Assembly: GCA_973895155.1 (NCBI GenBank)
Contig: OZ316893.1
Location: 13,020,001-13,084,000 of the forward strand
DNA from: Marsupella aquatica
Lineage: Eukaryota > Marchantiophyta
Length of the DNA stretch: 64,000 bases
Reading direction: 5' to 3'
Positions within the stretch are counted from its first letter, which is position 1. Every line of letters starts with the position of its first letter. The notes under the pieces are model-generated. The model searched no databases. It saw only the letters and a list, made by a program, of their open reading frames with translations, and had not been told where the DNA came from. The position numbers and the translations under genes are program-made. This document shows positions 45,655 through 56,074 of this stretch, piece after piece.

Positions 45655-47837
45655 TGTGGGTTTTGGACATGTGTGGACATGAGTTTCACTTGTATTCCAT
45701 TCTCTTGTGTTTGTGATGTGGCAGCGTGACTATGTTTGGATGTATGTGACAAGCGATGTATGTTGTGTAGCGATATGTATGCGCACGACAAGGATCATGA
45801 GATTAAATTCACCATGAGAAGAAACAGACAAGTACAATAAGAAAAACTATGTTGGTAGTAGATGACTAAGACAACCATCGATCGCATGAGGTCTCGCACT
45901 ATCTGACACTCTTAATTTGTTGAAGAAAGATTGACCGACACCGTACAAGATCAAGAAGCCAATCAAGATCAAATTCACGAGAATCATAGAAAATCACAAA
46001 ATAAATAGGGATTCACAAACTAATTATTACTTTGAATGTAACAATGATGAAGGGGAAAGACAACTTTGTGAATTACCACATGCCAAGCCAAATCTTGAAG
46101 CATGCGCACAAAAGTTATCCTTTCCTTCAAGTTGTTTACATTTATACTTCAATCTATGTGATACCTATAATTTAGATATTATTTTTAAATCAAGTAAAAA
46201 AATTCACAAGGAATCAAAATATCCATGTAAAATATCTTATGTTGAACCAAAACTCCAAACATGCGTGGAGATAGGTAATCTCATCAGTTACCAGTCACTT
46301 TCATCAGTCAACTTGATATCAGCTGCCACCTCATCTCAGGGAGGCCGCTAGGGTTGGCGGTGCGAGAAAAAAAATGGAGATTTTGTTTTGAATTTTAAAA
46401 AAAAATTGAGGAAAAAAAGCTCTATTTCAAAATTGTTTTTGCCATGGGGCGCCCGTATCGTACAAACACCTCATCTTGGCGAGGCCAACCGAGATGGGAG
46501 AAAAAAAATTCTGAATTTTTTTATTGGAATACTTTTCCTTTTTTCCGGTCCGTACACTCATCTCGGTGAGGTCAGCCGAGAATGAGTCAACCTCAACTGC
46601 CTAGCTGAGATGCACGGAGGTGCGAAGGCCCCATCTAAACTCCTCAGCTGAGATTCTAAATTTTTTTAGATAATTGATATCAGTTATTAGCTATTGATAA
46701 CTGATAATGTTGTGTACCCCAACATGCGCACATGAAAATGAGGAAGAGTGAGGGGTGCTCAGCCTCTTATAGCCTCGGCCCGGCCCCATCCCCCCATCCC
46801 CCCCTCCCAAACCCCTTGCCTGTCCTTCCCTTCTCAAGCCCGACTCCATTTGCCAGACAAGTCCAAAATGAGTCAAATGGTGTATAGGGGTTTCAAATTC
46901 TTTGGATCATGTGGAGTGTACACAAACATGATCATATTAAATGATAGACAATAAATTAATATAAATGAACAAAAGCTAATTTTTGATATTTTTGTACTAA
47001 ATAAATGGCATTAATGACTTTCTCACCCCCACATTAGTACATTACTATCGAGCCAGTAATCATCAAAGTTACCCTCATGTCCCCCTATAATTTATAAAGT
47101 GCCCCTATGCTAGGAGTTTGCTAGGCAAGTCCAAAGAGGGTCAAATGGTGTATGGGGGTTGCTTTGGATCATGTACAAACATGATCATATTAAATGATAT
47201 ACAATAAATTAATATAAAGGGACAACAGCTAGATTGTGATATTTTAGTACTAAATAAATGGCATTAATGACTTTGTCGCCCCCACATTAGTACATTACAA
47301 TCGAGCCAGTAATCATCAAAGTTACTCTCCCCCCATAATTTATAAAGTGCCCATGCTAAGAGTTGACTACAGTAGCTGAGTGGTCCCTCACCTGTATTTG
47401 TTATTGTGGGCGCATCAATCGGAAATACGGTACAGCGTATCAAGCAAACTATGTGGATGACTGTACTGTGATTCCACACCGTCGATTTCGCCCCACGTGT
47501 ACGGACCAACGTGAATAGCATAAGCTGTTCTTGTGCGGAGTAGGGAAAGCAGGTCTCAGTTGGAAGATGGTTCCTGTAAAGATCTCTCTGTGTGTTACAA
47601 GAGGAGATGGGCTTGAGGTTTCCCGTCGACGCATGTCGAAGCGAAAAGTCGACAGCCCACAGAAAGGCTTTCTCCGAAAGCAAAGGAAGAAAGGAAATGT
47701 GTCGCTCAGATTATAATTAGAGTGTAGACATTCGGGGTTTGCTTCTTCCGAATGATTGTTGTTGTGAATGATTCGAGACAGTCGGAGCTAAAATTGGAAG
47801 AGTAGCGATTTCCACTCAAGTCGAGTGCTCGAGATCC
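45655..47837. other. No gene recognised; 3' LTR remnant, repeats and promoter of next gene
   Basis: The first 100-200 bp are presumably LTR. At 46320-46620 a motif like ATCTCGGTGAGGTCAGCCGAG recurs three or four times. The 268-bp tandem duplication follows. The last few hundred bases should contain the promoter and 5' UTR of the NPC2-like gene; no clear TATA box was identified. Confidence 0.5.
46849..47368. repeat. Tandem duplication of about 268 bp
   Basis: 46849-47116 and 47117-47368 are about 90 percent identical by eye, sharing AAACATGATCATATTAAATG and CATTAGTACATTAC blocks, with small deletions in the second copy. Confidence 0.9.
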
Positions 47838-50048
47838 ATGGCGATGATGCGAGGTCCTGCCCTTTGGTCTCTCTTCGTGTTTGCGGTAGCGTTGGCGTGC
47901 TCGTCGAGCGTGAGCGCCAGCAAGGGCTCCGTTCTCCGGACAGTCCATAGCCCCAGCAAATGGTCCGTGTGCGGTAAGATTCTACTGGAGTTGATCGACC
48001 TTTTTTCTAGTACTTTCTCTGCATCTTCGATTGGGGTGTGCTGAAGGTTTGATTCGAATTTTCTCGTCAGTGGAGCGAGAGCTAGGGTCTCGGAATCTGG
48101 CCTGGACAATAGAAATTTGCTTTTAATGGTTATGTGCCGTTTGAAGGGAGTCCGGATGGTGTTGGTGGAATTGCTGAGGTTATCGTCGGAAGGATTTGAG
48201 AATGAGAGTGGGCAGAGATGATTTTGTTATTAATTTGTTGAATACTTATGTCTAGGGGACGTTGGATCCTATGGGAGTCCAATTGGGCGCCTAGGTATCT
48301 CAATTAGCGAATGATGGAGTCAGAAACTTATCAGAGGGTAGATTGGTTCGTGCGAAGGGCAGTTTCTCTCTAGGATGTGTTTATGTTACTGAACAGATAT
48401 GGTGGATTTGACGAAGAAGTTCAGGCTTGTCGAGGGAGTTTGAATGGCAGGAAAATTGCTCTGAAGGGATCACTAGGCAAAGAGTCATTGGCTGTGTATT
48501 GTATTGATTGCTTCGTGTCAAAGATTTGTCTTTTACAATTCTTGCTTTTTGGTTCTTTGGTGAATGGATCCGTAGGGCAGCCCTCAAGGTACAGAAATTT
48601 AATGGTCAAACTATCAGACGTAACAGATGTTAGTTACTAACCTGTCTTCTTGCACATGCAGCTTCTAAAACCTATGCCGTGAAGATCGAGGATGTGCAGA
48701 TATCGCCAGATCCCGTTGTTGCTGGACAGTTGGCTACCTTTACCATTCCTGCATACGCAAGTGAGGATTTGAAACTTTCATGATGTTTCGAGTTCATGTT
48801 GTTTCGAGTTCATGTTGAGACCTGCACTGTTCGTTTGGAATAGAATTGACACATGGTCAGACTGCGGTGATCAGTTTTTCTAATCTATGAAAGGTTTGTC
48901 TGGGTTCTCTTTCCTCAGGTGATATTCTTGTGATATTGTAGACAGCCTCTCCCTGCGTAAGCCTTGTAGTGTCTGTGCCCATCACCTCGTTTCTGCAGTA
49001 TGTGTTAGGGAATGTGGGATTATTAGTGGCGGTCATTGTTTATGGCTGTTGCTGAATTGATCTTGCGGAAAGTTCGGTACTTTGACAGATTTAATGATGT
49101 CTTCCGTGGTCCGTTTAGAAACTATGGCTTTTTGTATTCTCGTCTCCGTAGTTTTCTCGGTCAGGATTAGTGGTGAAAAAGTCTTTAAGGAAAAAATTTC
49201 TTACGCAAAGCAGAGATGTGGCAAGGGCATGTCAGAAAGGTTCTTCACCACCTCAAAGTTTTTCCAATTGGTTGGGATAACATATGCGCATCTATTTGTT
49301 CGGCCATTGTTGCCTCTAATGTTTGGGCTTCCCGTTCAGATGAGGAACTCGAGGGAGGGACAGTTGTGGTGACCGTAAGCTTCTTGGGAATAAACGTGCA
49401 TACAGAGAAAGATGATCTCTGTGCGAAGTCTAATTGTCCAATCAAAGGAGAGTTCACGTTGAACAGTGCAGAGTTCCTGCCGCAATTTACCCCTCCTGTA
49501 AGTGATTGTGGTCTTTATCTCAATGAAAGACATGCCCCTGTGCAACTCGCTCTACTTCATGCTCAGAGGCTTAGTAAAGCATTACCTGCCATTCATAAGT
49601 GGTATCCTAAAGTGCCTTCTTTGTGGTCGATTTGATATTTGTGCATCTTTAGATTCTCTGTCTTGCATGGTTGAGTTAAGTGTCGCTGGCTTAAATTTGG
49701 CAATTAACGTATGTATCTCTTCAAGACAAGCTACAGTTATACCTCTTTACTGTGATCACCTTCGACCTCTCAAGACGGGCCGGGCCGAGCTACGAAACTC
49801 AAAACTGCACTGTTCAATTTTAGGGCGGTGTGTATTACTAGTGTTCATCAGTTGTTGATCATCGGTTTTTGGTTTGACAGGGTTCATACAAGCTGAAGTT
49901 TCAGGTCTTGGACTCTGCTGGTAAGGAGCTGACGTGTGCATCTATTAGCTTCAGCATTGTGTGGAGGTCTCAGTTTGAGCAGCTTGCTGAGGCTACATCA
50001 GAATTGCAGAAGAGGTTGCGCATGCGACCATTGAAAGCCCTCATGTAA
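47838..50048 (+). CDS. NPC2-like ML-domain (MD-2-related lipid recognition) secreted protein
   Basis: Four exons join cleanly: 47838-47973, 48662-48760, 49340-49497 and 49881-50048, giving 186 residues. All introns are GT-AG. Residues 1-27 are a signal peptide (FVFAVALACSSSVSA). The ML beta-sandwich follows, with conserved cysteines at 45, 106, 111 and 150 and the family pattern IEDVQISPDPVVAGQ, FLGINVHTEKDDLC, CPIKGEF, GSYKLKFQVLDSAGKELTC. NPC2/ML proteins bind sterols or other lipids in vacuolar, lysosomal or apoplastic compartments. The usual length is about 150 residues; here a C-terminal extension of about 30 residues (basic, helical, ending RLRMRPLKALM) is added. The start codon is the first ATG before the signal peptide. 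Confidence 0.9.
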
Positions 50049-51136
50049 AGTCTTGAAGAAGACGGTGATTTGAGTCAGTGAAAGCTCCTTAAGAATGAGA
50101 AGTGGACATTGTTTATAGCAACTGTTCCTGACGTATGAGACAGTTTCTTCTCTTTCCTTGGTTAGATTTACACGCTCGTGTCACCTGTACCCCATGTAAA
50201 GACTAGTTCAGCATAATATACTATACAATACTAGGCTAGACTCATACTACACTGACTATACTAGCACAAGAAGCTGACTCGACAGTGTTTTTAATTGTTG
50301 TACCATCTTCTTATAATTATACATCAGACTGAGGCTTGTGCTTTTGGTAGGGATGGGATACAACAGCACACAAGATACTTTACAACAATATCACTGTGTG
50401 GGAATTTTTTGTCCTGCAGCCTGGGTGGCACTGATTGCATTTGGGTTGGTTCATTTGCATGTGGTTGTGTGATGATGAATGTGATTGCCACATTGCTGGA
50501 TATGGTCTCCCTTCATTAGCACAAAGTTGTCCATGCGTGTGAGAGGATGAGAGGCATGCCCAAAGCCAATTGCTTCTTTAGTTGTTCAGAAGGATTTTTA
50601 TATTACTGTGGACCAAGCACCTGAGCATTGTCAACGAACTTTTGTGATTCTATTTCGAAAATCTAGAGACTTGTAGGAAAACATCCTGGAGTGTGACAAT
50701 AGTGATTGCTGCATCTTCAATACTATTACCCCAGTAAGCGCCACTAATAAAATTAGAATTCCTGTCCACAGATTTTGATTGGTCTTCTGGGTTCGTTTTG
50801 GGGTTGCTGGAGTATCACATCCAGTGAGGATGGTCATGCGCATCTCGAAGTCTACACGGGTTGTTGAAGCAAACAGTTTGCTGGGCAGAGACCAGGTGGT
50901 CGAAATATAGCAATCTTGGGGCATATGACATTGAGTATGATAGCGGCCTACAAAAAATGGAATGTCTGGGTAAATTTACCCGTTTAACGGACGAGAATGC
51001 AGTTTCCAAGAGATTGACAATATCAAAAAACTAGGGGGAGTGCTTTTCAATTTTTGCTTGAAAAAATATGCTTGCTAGGATTTTGGGTTAAGTGGACCCC
51101 TCTAATGTTGTATGAGAACTTTAACGTGGTAAGAGA

Positions 51137-51284
51137 GGAAAATTTAGTCTTCAAGGCTGCATGTAGCAACATCAAATAGCAAAAGTTTACAATAATTCAG
51201 ACAGAAAATGGGAAAATTTAGTCTTCCAGGCTGCATGTAGCAACATCAAATAGCAAAAGTTTACAATAATTCAGACAGAAAATG
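51137..51284. repeat. Tandem duplication, 2 x 74 bp
   Basis: The units begin GGAAAATTTAGTCTTC and differ at only one or two positions, indicating a recent duplication. Confidence 0.95.
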
Positions 51285-51466
51285 AATTATGAACAACAAT
51301 TAAAAATGTGAACAAGAGACACTGAAAATATTAGTGATACTTCCTCCTGTTTTTCTTTTGTATTTCTGCAGGGTTGTGGTTAGTGACAATTAGACTATGG
51401 CTGTATTGTAAATTATCCCTTGACATTTCCAAAACTCCGGGGCTCAATGCTCCCATGGACCTTAGA

Positions 51467-51548
51467 CAGAAACTACAGAATCAGGATAGACTAATCTTAC
51501 TTATAACAACAGAAACTACAGAATCAGGATAGACTAATTTTACTTATA
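51467..51548. repeat. Tandem duplication, 2 x 43 bp
   Basis: CAGAAACTACAGAATCAGGA and the following bases are repeated with one substitution; the second unit is slightly shorter. Confidence 0.9.
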
Positions 51549-52879
51549 AAGCCTAGAGTTGGGGTCTAGGCTTCTAGAGTGAAGACTCTAGACCATAACT
51601 CTATGGGCCACGTGTGGATGGAAAGACTCATGGGTATGATATATGTCAAATGATAATGATGCATGTTTTTTTTGTCATAGTTTCTATTTACATTCAAGTA
51701 ATGGGCATTCAAGCTCCTTAAGAATAATCCCTGTGACATTGTAAGAAAAATGCGATCCATCTGAGTTGGAAATATCCCTGGGAGCATTTTGACAAACCTA
51801 GAGGTCCATCCGGGCAAGGGATGATGTACAATAGTTAAAACTATAAAGTTGTAGCATAGGTAACAGGTAATCCATCATAAGAAGGGGAATGTAACAAATC
51901 TCAATTTTGGAAAATAAATCCTCATAGCTGTAGGATGGTATTTCCCAATTGAAATTCTACAGGTAAGAAACTTGCTTTTCTCAAATTTCAAAGTAAAGCA
52001 GCCTAGGCATTTATATTTTGTTTCTTTTTGGTTCTATCATTATCCATGAGTGTGGGGGGGGGGGGGGTTATGGAGGGGAAGTAAGGCATTATAGAAGACA
52101 TTACTATCACTTTGCAACCTTCTTTCCACTGGAAGTCGAGCAACATAACCCAAGTTAGCTTGTATTGATCCAACAACTAACATTTTATCCACTGTTAGAT
52201 GATGGTCCACTCACCATTCTCAACTCACTGTAATTCTCACTGGGTCACCTCACATAACGATTTTGCATGATTGTCCCATGTGGCATTTTGTTCTTGAGCA
52301 CGGCTGCTGACTCTGCTCTTGCCCTTAGTTTTGGTCTAATCTCAAGGGGTGTCACCCCTTTGAACGTACTTAATGCCCTTCATGATTTTGTCTTTGTAAT
52401 TTCCAGGGTGTTATGGGAACAATGCCCAATCAATATTTCTATCTTAGATAGCCTTAGGTTTTACTATATTAGTGACACATAGTACGTCATGTCTTGGGTG
52501 GGCCTTTCAGTGTATGAAGGTCCTCTTTCCCAAACATTATGGGCAATTATAACGCCTCAAGAGCTAAAGCTTTCTCGCGGCATTACATCCTGTAGTGCCC
52601 TCAAAACAGGACACTATTATATACAACATCTTAATTTTCAATATTTCTTAATGAACATTTGTTTTTGTAGTCCAAACTAAAGTATGCGTTCACTACCCTC
52701 ACCTGCCGGCTTAAATTATGAGCAGCATTGAGGCATGAAAGTATCATTGGTTTGGTTTACTCATACATTAGGGTCATAACAGTCACTCTTTGGATCACTT
52801 GAGAGCTGACACAAAAATATGAGAGTCCATACATTCACTGGGGTTGGGATCACATTTAATCAGGCTGGTTATAACACTC

Positions 52880-53462
52880 ATGAGTAATGCCTCCTCTAAG
52901 ATTCATGTGAATGGGGTGTTTTCTGGTGAGGTGTGCATGCTGCGGGGATGCCCACTCTCCCGCCTCCTCTTTGCTAATATCTACTCAACCCCTGATGGAC
53001 TTTTTGGATGCTGAGATTGCTGCCGGGAGACTCAGTGGTATTTTTGCCTGGCTTTACTATACATTAGTGTTTGTTTATTGGCTAATGATCTTGGGTTACT
53101 CATACCCTGCTGCTGAAGAGGCGATTGAGCAGGTCAAGACTGCTTTAGCATGTTATGAACTGGCCTCTGGTGCTTGGCTCAACCTTCACAAATCTGTGAT
53201 GATCCTGCTGGAGGTGGAGGTGCTCCCTATGTGGCTGGTTGCAGTATCAGTGGACCTGGTGGAGTTCAAAAGTACCTTGGGGTTCTCATGGGATGTCCGG
53301 GGGGATGTCGTAGCTACATATGTTCCGTTTAGATTAAAGGCTATCATTTTGGGCTACTTGACTCCTGTCTTTCATTGGGAGGTCGCTGCTGGTGAAGCAT
53401 GTACTCCAGGCCATCCCTACCTACCATATAATGTTCCTAAGATCTTTGGATGGATTAGCTAA
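52880..53462 (+). mobile_element. LINE reverse transcriptase fragment, frameshifted
   Basis: The pieces are VFSGEV and GCPLSRLLFA (RT block with CPLSPLLFA pattern), STQPLMDFLDAEIAAGRLSG, a degraded YADDLG box (LANDLGLLIP in one frame), VKTALACYELASGAWLNLHK and a final GGVQKYLGV. They occur in at least three frames, so the copy has several frameshifts. The order is that of the palm and thumb of plant L1-type LINE RT. It covers only about 190 residues and lacks both ends. It is unrelated in position to the LINE end at 18.4 kb. Confidence 0.65.
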
Positions 53463-53511
53463 GAAGTTCACTGCTTTATGTCATGACTAGCTCAATACCC
53501 TGCGTTGCACA

Positions 53512-53650
53512 AAAGATGTCGTTGAGAAAAAAAATGTCGTGTCGGCCAAGACGTCATTGAGAAAAAGGATGTGTCGTCCAAGATGTCATGTCGGCCAAGA
53601 GGTCATTGAGAAAAAAGATCATGTCAAGTGTCGTCCAGGATGTCATTGAA
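53512..53650. repeat. Degenerate repeat, GTCGGCCAAGANGTCATTGAGAAAAA
   Basis: The motifs GTCATTGAGAAAAA and GTGTCGGCCAAGA recur four or five times over 140 bp with variable spacing. Confidence 0.75.
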
Positions 53651-53810
53651 GACCTACCACCCCCCAACCAACTTTGGTCCCGATATTTTGGCCCCAAACT
53701 CGTGCGCCTTTGAGTGGTAAACCTAGTGGCAAGAGGTGATAGCAAGGCCTAGAGCTGGCCGACACTTGGAACCATAGAAATGAGCTTACTTATGGCTAGG
53801 GGTGGCGTAG

Positions 53811-53835
53811 TTTTGTTTTGTTTTGTTTTGTTTTT
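53811..53835. repeat. (TTTTG)n microsatellite
   Basis: Five units are present. A similar tract lies at the right end of the window (about 63971-63992). Confidence 0.9.
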
Positions 53836-55445
53836 GGGGTGGCGTAGTTTTATAAGGCCTGTTGGACAAAATCCAGGCCTGGATGTGATCCAAACCCGGG
53901 GGTAGCCGCTTCCATCACCGGTTAATGTTCAGGCAATGGGGAGGCCGCGGACTGGAGCTCAAATGCGGAGTTGGGGCGATTGAGGGAGTCGCCGCCCTGT
54001 TGTCAGGGCCCATTGGGGTGCGGAGATGGTCAGCTGTCCGGGGCAAAGTTGGCTGACCTTGGTTGCCGGGAGATCAGCGGCGGCTGTCGACCAATGGCCA
54101 GCTGTTGACTCAGGCTCATTGCAGGGTGGGGCAGGGAGGTCGACACTGGGGAGGTCTGGCGGGGAGGTCTGGCCGCAGTCCACTAAGGCTCATCGCGAGG
54201 GTGAGTCGATGGCAAGTTGAGGGCTTTTAGCACGGCAGCAGGAACTCAGTGCATGGCAAGACATGGGATCGCAGCGGCAAAAGTGGAGGGTCACATTTTT
54301 TTCCCTTTATATAGCTTTCACTTTTTACCGTTCCTATTGATTCTCCCACTATAATTGAATGACGACCACGGCTTTTTTGGCGCAACCTTGTATTGTAGGA
54401 GTTAATATTTTATTTATACTCAAGTTTGTTTGAAACTATAAAGCTAATATGGTAGGTTACAGGTAGTTTGGGCAGAGGTTATTGAGATTAGCAGGGGTAT
54501 GGATGGATCCAACGATTCCAGAAAAACAAATTTCTAATGAAGGGCTGGGATTGGTTAACTTTTTTTTTGAGGTTGTAAATGGACTCTAGAGTATATGATA
54601 ATATAGTGACTTCTCCCCTCCATGTAGCAAATAAGATATTTTGGTTGACTTTTCATTATTTTTTCCCATGATTACACTATGGTGAAGTGAGGGTCCTCCT
54701 TGATATTCGTGCATGCAAGAGGGTTAATTCCATTTTTTGTCTTTTGTCTCCCCATTTTGTGTGCAAACGTTTATGTACTTTCGGTCCAATCTATATTTAA
54801 TTCACTTCTGGTTTTGTGCCTTTGATTATATATCAAAATGCCAAAAAGCCCTAAAGCACAAAACGCCGGGAGACAGGTTCCCAAAGGCAAAACAACCTTT
54901 TTTGTGTGCAATGGTGGTTTCTCTACTCTTGGTAACTACACACTATATTTAATTCACTTTTGGTTTTGTGCCTTATGTTTATTGATTAGTTCTTTTTCTG
55001 ACACTGCAATTTTGAATGACGTCCACTTCAAAAACTTTATTATAGGAGTTAATTTTCCATGGGGACTTAATCGGGAGGGGAGCTGAGAAGTTTTTTTGGT
55101 GGCTTGGGCAACCATGACCAGACCTAAGGTAGTGGGCTGCATGGGGTTTTTAAAGACTTCAAGAGTCAATCTGATGCACTGCTGAGTAGTTCACCAAAAT
55201 AAAAAAAGTAAAGTGCTTCTTTTAAGAGCCCACAGAGGCATAGCTGTCTGATAGCTCACTTGATTGACGACTAATAGATCTTGGGTTCAAACTTACCTGA
55301 GTGACAACTAATATGTGTTGGGTTCAATTATTGTGTGTGGACTCATCCCTTTTTGTGAGGTTTCACAAATTTCTCAGGAAAAACTTATTTAAAAAAAAAA
55401 CAAGAGCAGGTATCTCAGACACGCTCGCTCTCTGGAGACGAACGT

Positions 55446-55454
55446 GGCGCCAAA
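55446..55454 (-). promoter_or_regulatory. E2F-type site upstream of RPA1
   Basis: GGCGCCAAA reads TTTGGCGCC on the minus strand and fits the plant E2F consensus TTTSSCGC. A second E2F-like TTCCCGCC is at 55500-55507. Both lie 570-630 bp before the RPA1 start codon, in a region likely to be promoter or 5' UTR. RPA genes are known S-phase E2F targets. Confidence 0.5.
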
Positions 55455-55510
55455 CTTTCGTATTTGCGAGAAAGAAATTGAATCTCCCTCCTTGCTCGCT
55501 TCCCGCCCCA

Positions 55511-55560
55511 TTCGAAATTCAATCGGTGGGCCAAATTCGAAATTCAATAGGTGGGTCGAA
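55511..55560. repeat. Tandem repeat, 2 x about 24 bp
   Basis: ATTCGAAATTCAATNGGTGG is present twice in succession close to the E2F-like sites. Confidence 0.8.
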
Positions 55561-56074
55561 TCCACGCGAAGCGATCTCTCGTCCAAGAAGAAGAAGAAGA
55601 AGGAGCGAAGGGGCTCCAGCTTCTCCATTCATAAAGTGGGACCTCCGCCTCCTCTCGCTCTATGTAGGCAGCTCGTCAGGTGGTCTTTCTGTCGTCTGTT
55701 TCTCACCGTCATCCTCTCTCTCCTAGATGGTCAATTAGACGCATCGTTGTTGTTGTTCTTCACACTGACTTTGGTCGAACCCTGAAGCTGAAGCTGAATC
55801 CGTTGTCTAGGCACTTCAGTGTTTGTTCCTCGTCCACTAGAGCTTGGAATTTGCCGTAGGCTGAATTTAGCTGTTTGTCGAGCGTCTGCTCTGTGGACTG
55901 ATTGCAAAGCTCTAGGATTCTGAGATAAATCCGTTTTGATTCAAGTCCTAGGTGGGAATTCCGACTCTGGTTTTGCGTTTGTCTCTCCCATTCTTCACCA
56001 GTCTGTCTCGTTTTCTCTCTCCAGAGCCTTCCTGCTCTTCAATTAGTTGAAGCGTACAGTCGAAATCAGCAGCA

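Larger units (their letters stand above)
50049..52879. other. No gene recognised; repeats
   Basis: This follows the 3' end of the NPC2-like gene. It contains a 2 x 74 bp tandem duplication, a 2 x 43 bp duplication and a run of 14 G (52054-52067). No ORF has a recognisable domain. Confidence 0.5.
53463..55440. other. No gene recognised; repeats
   Basis: Two repeat tracts lie at 53512-53650 and 53811-53835. A roughly 35-bp sequence (TTTAATTCACTTxTGGTTTTGTGCC) is repeated at 54797 and 54948. No supported gene is seen. Confidence 0.5.

Noticed and set aside
55301-55785. Overlapping ORFs of 141 and 113 codons upstream of RPA1
   Set aside because: No domain is seen and they overlap in two frames with low-complexity Lys/Arg runs. 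More likely promoter or 5' UTR of RPA1; I also checked them for a DBD-F domain and found none.
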